Part shown: positions 19,535-26,562 of the stretch, piece after piece
Position numbering within the stretch: position 1 is the first letter of the stretch
How the letters are laid out: each line of letters opens with the position of its first letter
Source of the DNA: Paenibacillus sp. Soil750
Lineage (GTDB): Bacteria > Bacillota > Bacilli > Paenibacillales > NBRC-103111
Assembly (NCBI RefSeq): GCF_001428045.1
Contig: NZ_LMSD01000023.1
Coordinates: 558,001-622,000 of the forward strand
Direction: 5' to 3'
Length of the DNA: 64,000 nucleotides
The notes under the pieces: generated by a model
What the model was told of the DNA's origin: nothing
The model's input: the letters and a program-made list of their open reading frames with translations, nothing else
The model's database searches: none
Made by a program: the position numbers and the translations under genes

Positions 19535-19735
19535 ATAGATGGATTTTCTGTAGTTAATTTTTAAGATTTTCCCATCGAACGCAGAATAAATGGATAACCT
19601 ACAGTTAATTTTTACCATTTCACTCGATCTGAGCAAAAGAGCCAAATTTAACTACATGTTTTCCAGTTAAATCGATTTTTCGAGCAAATGTCTCGTAAAT
19701 AACTGTATATTTTCCAGTTAGTATAAGTATGTAGC
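19535..19735. repeat. Tandem degenerate repeat with a 51-bp period (four units)
   Basis: Read on the minus strand, AACTGGAAAAYATRYAGTTA occurs at two places exactly 51 bases apart (plus-strand anchors 19650 and 19701). AAAAATTAACTRYAGRWWATCCAT also occurs twice, exactly 51 bases apart (plus-strand ATGGAT anchors 19539 and 19590). The two pairs can be aligned with each other (TGGnAAAA...TGTAG...TTTTGCTC...TCGAGTGAAA against TCGATGGGAAA), so all four units probably form one array. The period equals 17 codons and part of the minus strand is open, but stops break units 1-2 and no start with a ribosome site exists, so I do not call a gene. It fills most of the gene-free stretch 19493-19843. Confidence 0.7.
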
Positions 19736-19843
19736 GTCGTACTACATCGCAAGTGGTGAGGAGGTTTTTTCCAATCCATATTGAAATAGAAAGAAATAGC
19801 ACGGATACGATAGGAGTAGCGTGCATGTGGGAGGAGTAAACAA

Positions 19844-20374
19844 TTGAAGAGACAATGGGTGATTTCTCCATGGACCCAGGAATGGAACCTACAATTTGAG
19901 AAGGAGTCCAAAGTTTTACGGGAAATTTTTCAGACTGAACTTGTTGACATCCATCACGTTGGAAGTACCTCAGTGCCCTCAATCGGTTATGCCAAACCCA
20001 TTATCGATATTCTGATCATCGTGAAAGCTATTGAACAAGTGAATGAATATAACGAGCAAATGATCAGCGCGGGATACCGAGTAAGAGGGGAGAACGGCAT
20101 TCCGAATAGAAGGTACTTCACTAAAGGGGAGTTACAACGAACACATCACATTCATATTTACCAGCAAGGGGATCCAAGGATACGAACCTATTTGGATTTT
20201 AAAGCCTATTTGATGCAACATCCATCTGAAGCTGAAAAATACGGTCAACTCAAGCTGGACATACTAGCGTCCTATCCGAATGATCAATACCAACAAGTGA
20301 AGGAAAATCGCATCAATCACTTGGTTGAGAAGGCTCTGCGATGGGGAGAAGAGGAAAGGGAACGATTAGCATGA
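19844..20374 (+). CDS. GrpB-family (UPF0157) nucleotidyltransferase-like protein
   Basis: 176 residues with the family signature: PWTQEWNLQFEKESKVLREIF, then HHVGSTSVPSIGYAKPIIDILIIV, in which G-S-T and the D of I-D-I match the nucleotidyltransferase-fold active-site strand, and later RTHHIHIYQQGDPRIRTYLDFKAYL. The biochemical role of GrpB proteins is not well established; distant relatives act in CoA biosynthesis as dephospho-CoA kinase fusions. TTG 19844 lies 7 bases after GGGAGGAG and is clearly the start. The stop overlaps the next gene by four bases (ATGA), so the two are coupled. Confidence 0.85.
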   Translation: MKRQWVISPWTQEWNLQFEKESKVLREIFQTELVDIHHVGSTSVPSIGYAKPIIDILIIVKAIEQVNEYNEQMISAGYRVRGENGIPNRRYFTKGELQRTHHIHIYQQGDPRIRTYLDFKAYLMQHPSEAEKYGQLKLDILASYPNDQYQQVKENRINHLVEKALRWGEEERERLA

Positions 20375-20619
20375 GTAGGAAGAACATGGTTGCCGGGATA
20401 CTAGTATCCTTGATTGTACCTTTATTAGCGTATTTTGCAATGGGTGCTAGTGTCAATCTTAGTAGTTTACGAGAGCCTCAAGAAGATTTTCAGTATCATG
20501 ATTCTTACTTCACCGTGCTTCATATAGATCCAGTCATGTTTCCAGTCATTGCTGTAATTACTTTCATTATGTATGCAGCAATTTCTAGGGTCGTGCGATA
20601 CGTTAGGCGAAAAGCATAG
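20371..20619 (+). CDS. Small two-helix membrane protein
   Basis: 82 residues from ATG 20371, which overlaps the GrpB stop as ATGA; the in-frame ATG at 20341 lies within GrpB coding sequence and is less likely. Two transmembrane helices (about residues 6-24 and 53-73) flank an extracytoplasmic loop with EDFQYHDSYFTVLHIDPVMF, a segment with the Y-H-D-S-Y-F pattern seen in the loop near heme-copper oxidase-like membrane proteins. The tail is basic (RYVRRKA). I cannot assign a function. Translational coupling to GrpB suggests co-expression only. Confidence 0.6.
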   Translation: MSRKNMVAGILVSLIVPLLAYFAMGASVNLSSLREPQEDFQYHDSYFTVLHIDPVMFPVIAVITFIMYAAISRVVRYVRRKA

Positions 20620-20654
20620 GGACATTTGAGGTTAAGCATACTTATTATGAGTCC

Positions 20655-21653
20655 TCACCTGCTTCTATACATAGAAGCAATGTTGTTCGCTGCCTCTAGC
20701 AGTGCTTCGCGGAGCTCTAAGGGTTCCAAGATACGTACCATTGTCCCAAAGCCAAGCAGAATTTCGCATGCGGAGCTCAGCGTATTGAACTCCAGCTCTG
20801 CTTTGCGCCAGACCGCGGTGGCGCTTGCCGAGCTGGTTGCTTCTTCGTGTCCCTCGTGCCATGCGACTACGCGAACGAAGCGAGTCATCTCAAGCCGAGT
20901 GGAGACGCTCGGATGCACAAGTGCTTGTGCCGCGTAGTGTGGAAGTGAGCTGCGGAACAGGTCGACCGAACGCTGCCAATAAGCAGCGAGGTTGAAATGA
21001 TCCGGGCGCACCACCGGCTCATCCAGTAAGGAAGCATCCTGGATGCGTGAAACACGATAGGTGCGTGGTTCTTGTTCGATGCCAGCCGCAACGAGATACC
21101 AAAGTGCCCCCTTGAGAACAAGCCCGAGAGGACTCAAGATGCGTTCGCTTGCTGCTGAGTCGCCACCTGAGGCGTATAGCAGTCGCAGTTTTCGGTCTTC
21201 CCATACAGCCTCCTGCAGGAGGGATAACCATGGTAATTCTTCGGCATTTTGATGCCAGCCGGCTGCATCCACATAAACCCGTTGGCGCATATAATCGGCA
21301 TCGCGGCGCAACGAAGGAGAAAGTGAAGCGAGCACTTTCAAAACCGCCGCTTCATAAGCATCTCCGAAACCTAGATCGGTTAAATGTCGATGGGGCTCAG
21401 CGGCTAGTAATGCTAGCATCTCATCTTTGTGCAACCCTGCCCAATCCGCTCGATATCCTTCCATTAGCCGCCATCCACCTGCAGATCCGCGTTCCGCATA
21501 GACGGGAACTCCCGCTGTGCTTAGCGCTTCCATATCCCGATGAATGGTCCGTTCCGAGACTTCGAGTCTTGCGGCTAACTCTCGAGTTGTCATGCCGCCG
21601 CGCGTTTGCAACAGCATCATTATTTGCAATAACCGATCCGCTCTCATCTGCAT
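20655..21653 (-). CDS. YafY-type transcriptional regulator (HTH_11 plus WYL domain)
   Basis: 332 residues. The N-terminal winged helix is MRADRLLQIMMLLQTRGGMTTRELAARLEVSERTIHRDMEAL. The WYL domain sits at about 140-240, with GLVLKGALWYLVAAG carrying the W-Y-L signature, and a WCX-like C-terminal extension follows. Such proteins bind small ligands or nucleic acid and usually repress a divergent neighbour. The gene is divergent from an SDR oxidoreductase and shares its promoter region, so that gene is the likely target. Base composition of this pair is richer in G+C than the flanking importers, which hints at separate acquisition. Confidence 0.88.
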   Translation of the reverse strand: MQMRADRLLQIMMLLQTRGGMTTRELAARLEVSERTIHRDMEALSTAGVPVYAERGSAGGWRLMEGYRADWAGLHKDEMLALLAAEPHRHLTDLGFGDAYEAAVLKVLASLSPSLRRDADYMRQRVYVDAAGWHQNAEELPWLSLLQEAVWEDRKLRLLYASGGDSAASERILSPLGLVLKGALWYLVAAGIEQEPRTYRVSRIQDASLLDEPVVRPDHFNLAAYWQRSVDLFRSSLPHYAAQALVHPSVSTRLEMTRFVRVVAWHEGHEEATSSASATAVWRKAELEFNTLSSACEILLGFGTMVRILEPLELREALLEAANNIASMYRSR

Positions 21654-21688
21654 CCCCCTTCATGTAATTTGATTCTAACACACATATA

Positions 21689-21738
21689 TGACAACAGGTG
21701 ACATGATTCATTGGCTACAATAAGACTAAAGCTATGAT
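21689..21738 (+). promoter_or_regulatory. SDR promoter with candidate WYL-regulator site
   Basis: TTGGCT (21711-21716), 16 bases, TATGAT (21733-21738). Just upstream, TGACA occurs twice in direct orientation at 21689 and 21699, 10 bases (one helical turn) apart, between the divergent regulator and this promoter. The assignment of the repeats as an operator is inferred. Confidence 0.55.
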
Positions 21739-21777
21739 ATTACAGTCTACTATTTATGAATTGAAGGAGTTGTTTAC

Positions 21778-22659
21778 ATGACAACGAAAAATCAACCATT
21801 ACGTAATCAAATCGCCTTAGTCGCAGGAGCGACTCGAGGAGCGGGACGCGCGATTGCAGTCGAACTCGGCCGTGCTGGAGCAACGGTTTATGTGACAGGA
21901 CGTTCGACGAGGGCGAAACGATCTCCGATGAACCGACCGGAAACGATTGAGGAAACTGCTGAACTTGTAACGAAGGCAGGGGGCGAAGGCATCGCAGTCT
22001 GCGTGGATCATACGAAGGAAGAGGAAGTTGTTGCATTGTTCAATCGAATAAAGAGTGAGCAACAGGGGCGACTGGATATTCTCGTGAATGATCTCTGGGG
22101 AGGGGACCCGCTTACCGAATGGGGCAAAGGCTTCTGGGAGACCCCGCTTGCAAACGGATTGTTGATTCAGAAACAAGCTGTTCACTCTCATATCATGACC
22201 GCTTATTATGCAGCTCCATTGATGGTCGAACGCAAAGCTGGGATTATAGTAGAAATTACAGATGGCGTCGGCTATCACTATCGGGGTAACTTGTATTATA
22301 GTCTGGCTAAAATCGGAGTTTCCCATTTGGCGCAAGGGATGGCGGCAGATCTGAAACCTCACGGTGTGACAGCACTTGCGGTAACGCCGGGCTTCCTTCG
22401 ATCGGAGGCGATGCTGGAGTACTTCGGGGTGCAGGAGGAGAATTGGCGAGATGCTGCGGAGCAGGACATCCATTTCCTACAATCCGAGACCCCATACTTC
22501 GTTGCTCAGGGGATCGCTGCACTCGCTGCTGATCCGCAGGTGGCGGAGAAATCGGGGCAACTGCTCAGTTCCTGGTCTTTGTCCGACGATTACGGCTTCA
22601 TCGATATCGATGGGCGTAGTCCACACTGGGGGAGGTACGCTGAGGAGAATGGATTCTGA
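21778..22659 (+). CDS. Short-chain dehydrogenase/reductase
   Basis: 293 residues. Rossmann cofactor motif G-A-T-R-G-A-G-R-A-I-A at residues 17-27, a Thr/Arg pair after beta-2 (TGRSTRAKR) favouring NADP, and catalytic Y-x3-K as LYYSLAK (about residue 172). The usual NNAG after beta-4 is replaced by VNDLWGG. This G-A-T-R-G-A-G/NDLWGG type is an extended SDR group common in Bacillales and actinobacteria, with unknown substrates. GAAGGAG precedes ATG 21778. Expression is probably governed by the divergent WYL regulator. Confidence 0.88.
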   Translation: MTTKNQPLRNQIALVAGATRGAGRAIAVELGRAGATVYVTGRSTRAKRSPMNRPETIEETAELVTKAGGEGIAVCVDHTKEEEVVALFNRIKSEQQGRLDILVNDLWGGDPLTEWGKGFWETPLANGLLIQKQAVHSHIMTAYYAAPLMVERKAGIIVEITDGVGYHYRGNLYYSLAKIGVSHLAQGMAADLKPHGVTALAVTPGFLRSEAMLEYFGVQEENWRDAAEQDIHFLQSETPYFVAQGIAALAADPQVAEKSGQLLSSWSLSDDYGFIDIDGRSPHWGRYAEENGF

Positions 22660-22746
22660 GTTGTGGCTAATGCTTTTTTGCACTTTTGCACCAGGTTGAC
22701 GCCAGGTGTTTATCTCGCACATGCCAGAAAATAACGCAGAACCGAA

Positions 22747-22790
22747 AACAGACCTAACACAGGTACGATTGTACCTATGTTAGGTCTGTT
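22747..22790. terminator. Bidirectional terminator between convergent genes
   Basis: AACAGACCTAACACAGGTAC/GTACCTATGTTAGGTCTGTT: 20 bp with one mismatch and a GATT loop. On the minus strand it runs into TTTT; on the plus strand the T-run is shorter. It separates the SDR gene from the binding-protein gene of importer B. Confidence 0.85.
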
Positions 22791-22806
22791 TAGTCGGTTC
22801 ATCATG

Positions 22807-24342
22807 TTATTTATTTTTATAAGCTTCCGTCATTTCTTGCACAATTTTCTGATACGTGGGATCGGCCTTCGTTTTGACAACGAATTCATCCCAAGCGGCT
22901 AAGGATTCCTTGCCCATGATCACCTTGATTTTCATATCCAAAATTTTCTTATTCAATTCAGGACCGCTCGTTAAGTTGGTTTGTGAAATGAGGCCGTAAG
23001 CAACATTCGGTTTACTGAAAGCGCCACGGTCATCAATAATCTTCTTGCTGCGATCATAGAACTCTTTGGGAATACCGTTGTAATAAGCGCGTGTATATTT
23101 ATCGTATTTCTGAGCAATTTGCAGCAGATTATTGGAAACGTCAGGGATGTTGTCCACTTTGGCCTGCTCAGTCGCCTGTTTAAATCCATCCTTAATCGTA
23201 TAATGCTTGTCAAGAATGCCATAAGCGGCGAGATCTGCGACATCATCGGATAAAATTTTATCCATAAAACTCAAGAGTTGTTTCATTTTGGCTTCAGGCA
23301 CCGTTTTCGGAATGACGTACATACCGAAGTTCCCCGAATCTTGTGCGGCAAATTTATTGCCGTCTGGTGTCATCAAATAAGTGAGTGGCAATGAATCTGC
23401 TTTCGGATCAATTTTGCGCATAGCATCTGTGTAGAGCCATTGTGGATTAAGGGCAGAACCGAGTACACCAGCCTTGCCACCCATGTATTGCTCACGCGCT
23501 TGGGAATTCTTGATCACGGCGAAGTCTTGCGTAAGTACTTTCTCGTCGTATGCTTTCTTGAGCCATTCCAATGCCTTACGTTCCGATGGTTCTAAGGAAG
23601 CGATGGTAATTTGATTATTGGAAAGCTTCCAATACCCATTATTGTTGTTGAATACGTCCTCAATCCATCCGTACAAGCCCATGCCATCCGCATCAACTTG
23701 ACCTGTGATCCCAATGGTATCCGCTTTACCGTTACCATCTGGATCTTTTTCAGTGAAAGCTTTCAACACGGCATACATCTCATCCATCGTTTCGGGGACT
23801 TTCATCCCAAGCTTATCTAACCAATCTTTACGGACGTGTACGCCCCAAGAACCTTCTAACGGACGAGGACGAGGGATTCCGTAATTTTTTCCTTTAATTT
23901 TGGCATTGTCCCAAACCACAGCGGGCATCGCACTTAAGGTCTTATAATCTTTAATGTATGGCGTAATGTCCCAGAAAGCGCCAGAAGTCGCCATTTGGAC
24001 AACCTGTGAATCAAAGACATTCATCACTAAAGTAAGATCGGATAAATCGCCGGAAGCAAGCATGACCTTCGTTTTCTCCGAGTAGGTGTTTACGGGTACC
24101 CAAGTGATATTCAGCTTCGCATTGGTTTTCTTCTCTATCTCCTGCAAAATAGGATTCGATGGGTCAACGGCCTGAGCCCCCTGTTGATTCGTGAACATGG
24201 AAATCTTGACCGGCTCGTTACTCGTAGCTTCGGATTTCTTATCCGTTGTTGCTTCTTGTCCGGAACTGCAAGCTGTGAGCGTTAAGGCCGCGATCACGCC
24301 GATCACGGTGCTTTTTGTAAATACATGTTTGTTAGTGTTCAA
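22807..24342 (-). CDS. Extracellular sugar-binding lipoprotein (importer B)
   Basis: About 511 residues from TTG 24342, which has GGGAGG 9 bases upstream on the coding strand; the longer in-frame start at 24414 would put about 24 unsuitable residues before the signal peptide. The lipobox is L-T-A-C. A Lys/Glu/Thr-rich linker precedes the LplA/YtcQ-type solute-binding fold (GVHVRKDWLDKLGMKVPETMDEMY; DPDGNGKADTIG, a calcium-loop-like motif common in this group). It delivers ligand to the two permeases encoded upstream. The ligand is unknown. It is the last gene of the minus-strand operon, 84 bases from the permease. Confidence 0.9.
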   Translation of the reverse strand: MNTNKHVFTKSTVIGVIAALTLTACSSGQEATTDKKSEATSNEPVKISMFTNQQGAQAVDPSNPILQEIEKKTNAKLNITWVPVNTYSEKTKVMLASGDLSDLTLVMNVFDSQVVQMATSGAFWDITPYIKDYKTLSAMPAVVWDNAKIKGKNYGIPRPRPLEGSWGVHVRKDWLDKLGMKVPETMDEMYAVLKAFTEKDPDGNGKADTIGITGQVDADGMGLYGWIEDVFNNNNGYWKLSNNQITIASLEPSERKALEWLKKAYDEKVLTQDFAVIKNSQAREQYMGGKAGVLGSALNPQWLYTDAMRKIDPKADSLPLTYLMTPDGNKFAAQDSGNFGMYVIPKTVPEAKMKQLLSFMDKILSDDVADLAAYGILDKHYTIKDGFKQATEQAKVDNIPDVSNNLLQIAQKYDKYTRAYYNGIPKEFYDRSKKIIDDRGAFSKPNVAYGLISQTNLTSGPELNKKILDMKIKVIMGKESLAAWDEFVVKTKADPTYQKIVQEMTEAYKNK

Positions 24343-24426
24343 ATGAATCAACCTCCCATGGTTATCATACAATTTCTCATTGAACTTATAAACCTGCCTG
24401 AAATCGAGATACATTCCTCATATCGT

Positions 24427-25308
24427 TTACCCCTTAATAGAACCGACCATCACCCCTTTAGCAAAATGTTTCTGAAGCAGCGGGTACACGAGTAGAATAG
24501 GAACTGTCGCGATGACGACTGCAGCCATCTTCAGCGTATCTGTCGGAATGGCAATTTCCCCAACCATGCTATTGGCAATCTCTCCTGATGAAGAGGATGA
24601 GGAATCAATAAGGAGCTGTTGAAGCACAATTTGCAAGGGCCGCAGATCGGGCTTGGTGATATACAGCACGGCAGAGAAGAATGTGTTCCAATATGCGACG
24701 GCATAGAAGAGTCCAAATGCTGCAAGCGAAGGTAAGGATAAGGGTAAAATAATTCGGAACCATACGCCCATATCCGTTGCGCCATCGATCTTGGCGGCTT
24801 CTTCGAGCTCATCGGGGATGCTGTCAAAGAAGCCTTTCATTAAGATGACATACCAACCACTTGTCAGCACGGGTAAAATAAGTGCCCAAATGGTGTTGAT
24901 CAGATGTAAATCTCTAACAACGAGATAAGGGGGAATGATCCCTGGGTTGAATAAAGTTGTCATCAAGATTAAGATGAGCAGCACTCTTCGGCCTTGAAGA
25001 CGTTTTCTAGACAAGGCATACGCGCCGGCAGATGTAATGATCAAGCTTAGGGCGGTACCGACCGTGGCTAGGAAGGTGCTGACACCAGCAGCCTGGATAA
25101 AAACATTATTGGAAAACAGATAGCGATAGGAGTCCAGTGTCCATTTTTCAGGAAAGATAACGATGGTCTTCTGTAAGTATTCAATCGGTGATGTGAAAGA
25201 GACAGCAGTTATATAGTAGAAGGGAAATAACATGACTACAGCCACCAGTATCAATGCAGCTAAAATACTTCCCTCAAACCACTTGTCGGCTGTTGTACGT
25301 TGATTCAT
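24427..25308 (-). CDS. Sugar ABC transporter permease, YtcP type (importer B)
   Basis: 293 residues, six transmembrane segments. The EAA loop is LEEAAKIDGATDMGVWFRIILPLSLP and the C-terminus YPLLQKHFAKGVMVGSIKG is characteristic of YtcP. Residues around 130-160 carry NPGIIPPYLVVRDLHLINTIW. It begins 12 bases after the first permease gene, with GGAGGG in the gap, so translation is closely linked. It forms the channel with its LplB-type partner. Confidence 0.9.
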   Translation of the reverse strand: MNQRTTADKWFEGSILAALILVAVVMLFPFYYITAVSFTSPIEYLQKTIVIFPEKWTLDSYRYLFSNNVFIQAAGVSTFLATVGTALSLIITSAGAYALSRKRLQGRRVLLILILMTTLFNPGIIPPYLVVRDLHLINTIWALILPVLTSGWYVILMKGFFDSIPDELEEAAKIDGATDMGVWFRIILPLSLPSLAAFGLFYAVAYWNTFFSAVLYITKPDLRPLQIVLQQLLIDSSSSSSGEIANSMVGEIAIPTDTLKMAAVVIATVPILLVYPLLQKHFAKGVMVGSIKG

Positions 25309-25320
25309 GGGTTAGCCCTC

Positions 25321-26301
25321 CTAATAGATGCCGTCATCGCCGAATTTCTTGGCAAGCCGGTTCGTTAAAACTACCAAAATGACACCCACAATGGATTTAA
25401 ACAAACCAACAGCTGTACTAAAGCTGAATTGAGCTTGTTGAATACCGCTGCGGTACACATACGTATCAAACACATCGGCGACATCCGAAACAGCGCCGTT
25501 CATCATGAGATAAACCTGTTCAAACCCGACATCCATCATATGTCCGATGCGCAGAATGAGCAGAATGATAATGACATTGCGGATCGCAGGAAGTGTAACG
25601 TGCCAGATTTGGCGAAGTCGCCCTGCTCCATCCATGCGAGCTGCTTCGAAGAGTTGTGTATCCACAGATGCGATAGCAGCCAAGAAGATCACGGTACCCC
25701 AGCCTACTTCTTTCCAGATGGATTGCAGGGTAAGTAACGCCCAGAACATGCCCTGACTTGTTAAGAAATTGATTTTGTCATAACCAAGAGACTCCAGAAA
25801 TTTATTCACGAAACCGCTCGAAGTCGATAGCATCAAGTAAGTGATTCCTACAATGACCACCCACGATAAGAAATGCGGCAAATAAATAATGGATTGAATG
25901 ATGCGTTTCACCCATTCTTTGCGTACCTCATTCAGCATGAGCGAGAGTACGATCGGTAAGGGGAAGAAGAAGATCAAGTTAAGTAAATTGATAGCGAGCG
26001 TGTTGCGCAATAATAGGAAGAAGCTGTCATTCGCGAAAAAACGTTCGAAATGCTGGAACCCAACCCATGGACTGTTCCAGAAACCCAGATAAGGCGAGTA
26101 ATCTTTGAAGGCGATCAGAACTCCCCACATTGGAAGATACTTGAAGATAAGGAAGTAGGCCAACATGGGAGAAGCGATAAGGTACAGCATACGATCTCGT
26201 TTTAACCCTTGCCATATACGCCTGCTTTGCGAGAGAGCGGGGGTAGATGCGGGTTGTCTTTCACGAGAAAGAGTTGTGTGTGTTGTTTCGGTTTTCATCA
26301 T
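25321..26301 (-). CDS. Sugar ABC transporter permease, LplB type (importer B)
   Basis: About 326 residues with a polar N-terminal tail and six transmembrane segments. LplB marks: F-K-Y-L-P-M-W-G-V-L-I-A-F-K-D-Y near residue 55 and the EAA loop FEAARMDGAGRLRQIWHVTLPA. It is the first gene of the operon, read from a promoter at 26344-26372. ATG 26301 or 26298 follows AAAGG by 5 or 8 bases; GTG 26307 is too close to the ribosome site. No ATPase gene is nearby, so a shared MsmX-like ATPase probably energises it (established for several Bacillus subtilis importers, inferred here). Confidence 0.9.
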   Translation of the reverse strand: MMKTETTHTTLSRERQPASTPALSQSRRIWQGLKRDRMLYLIASPMLAYFLIFKYLPMWGVLIAFKDYSPYLGFWNSPWVGFQHFERFFANDSFFLLLRNTLAINLLNLIFFFPLPIVLSLMLNEVRKEWVKRIIQSIIYLPHFLSWVVIVGITYLMLSTSSGFVNKFLESLGYDKINFLTSQGMFWALLTLQSIWKEVGWGTVIFLAAIASVDTQLFEAARMDGAGRLRQIWHVTLPAIRNVIIILLILRIGHMMDVGFEQVYLMMNGAVSDVADVFDTYVYRSGIQQAQFSFSTAVGLFKSIVGVILVVLTNRLAKKFGDDGIY

Positions 26302-26343
26302 TTTCACCTTTCCCAGAGGAAGTAGTTTCGGTCTCTTGGCTTT

Positions 26344-26372
26344 ACTATAGGGAAGGAGCTAATTTCCGACAA
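26344..26372 (-). promoter_or_regulatory. Sigma-A-like promoter of importer B
   Basis: On the minus strand: TTGTCG, 17 bases, TATAGT, ending about 45 bases before the first permease start. Confidence 0.65.
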
Positions 26373-26385
26373 TTAGACAGTTATT

Positions 26386-26401
26386 CTAGGATATTTCCTA
26401 G
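26386..26401. promoter_or_regulatory. Perfect inverted repeat between divergent promoters
   Basis: CTAGGA-TATT-TCCTAG, 16 bases, sits 14 bases upstream of the -35 of importer B and about 75 bases upstream of the -35 of the divergent regulator. The position suits an activator or operator site, most simply for the AraC regulator encoded next door; this is inferred. Confidence 0.45.
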
Positions 26402-26475
26402 CCTTTCACTTTTCAGCAAAGTTCATTTCCTGCCATTGCACATTCATTCTTGACCTGTTTTTGATGATTTTCCCT

Positions 26476-26504
26476 TTGCAGATGGCTTTTTTTTCTTATA
26501 TGAT
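26476..26504 (+). promoter_or_regulatory. Sigma-A-like promoter of the membrane AraC regulator
   Basis: TTGCAG (26476-26481), 17 bases, TATGAT (26499-26504). It lies about 58 bases before ATG 26563, which supports that start over the ATG at 26461 upstream of the promoter. Confidence 0.65.
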
Positions 26505-26562
26505 GGATGGACAAAGCGTGGGTGTCAGACAATCATCGAATGTTGATAGGGAGGCGTATAGC

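Noticed and set aside
19535..19735. CRISPR-like array
   Set aside because: Units are contiguous and degenerate, with no unique spacers and no cas genes nearby.
19620..19982. Minus-strand open frame encoding 17-residue repeats (LTGK...)
   Set aside because: It starts inside the GrpB gene, has no ribosome site, and its periodicity is simply the 51-base DNA repeat; adjacent units contain stops.
26461..26562. N-terminal extension of the membrane AraC regulator
   Set aside because: The promoter at 26476-26504 lies inside it, and ATG 26563 has the ribosome site and precedes the membrane helix correctly.
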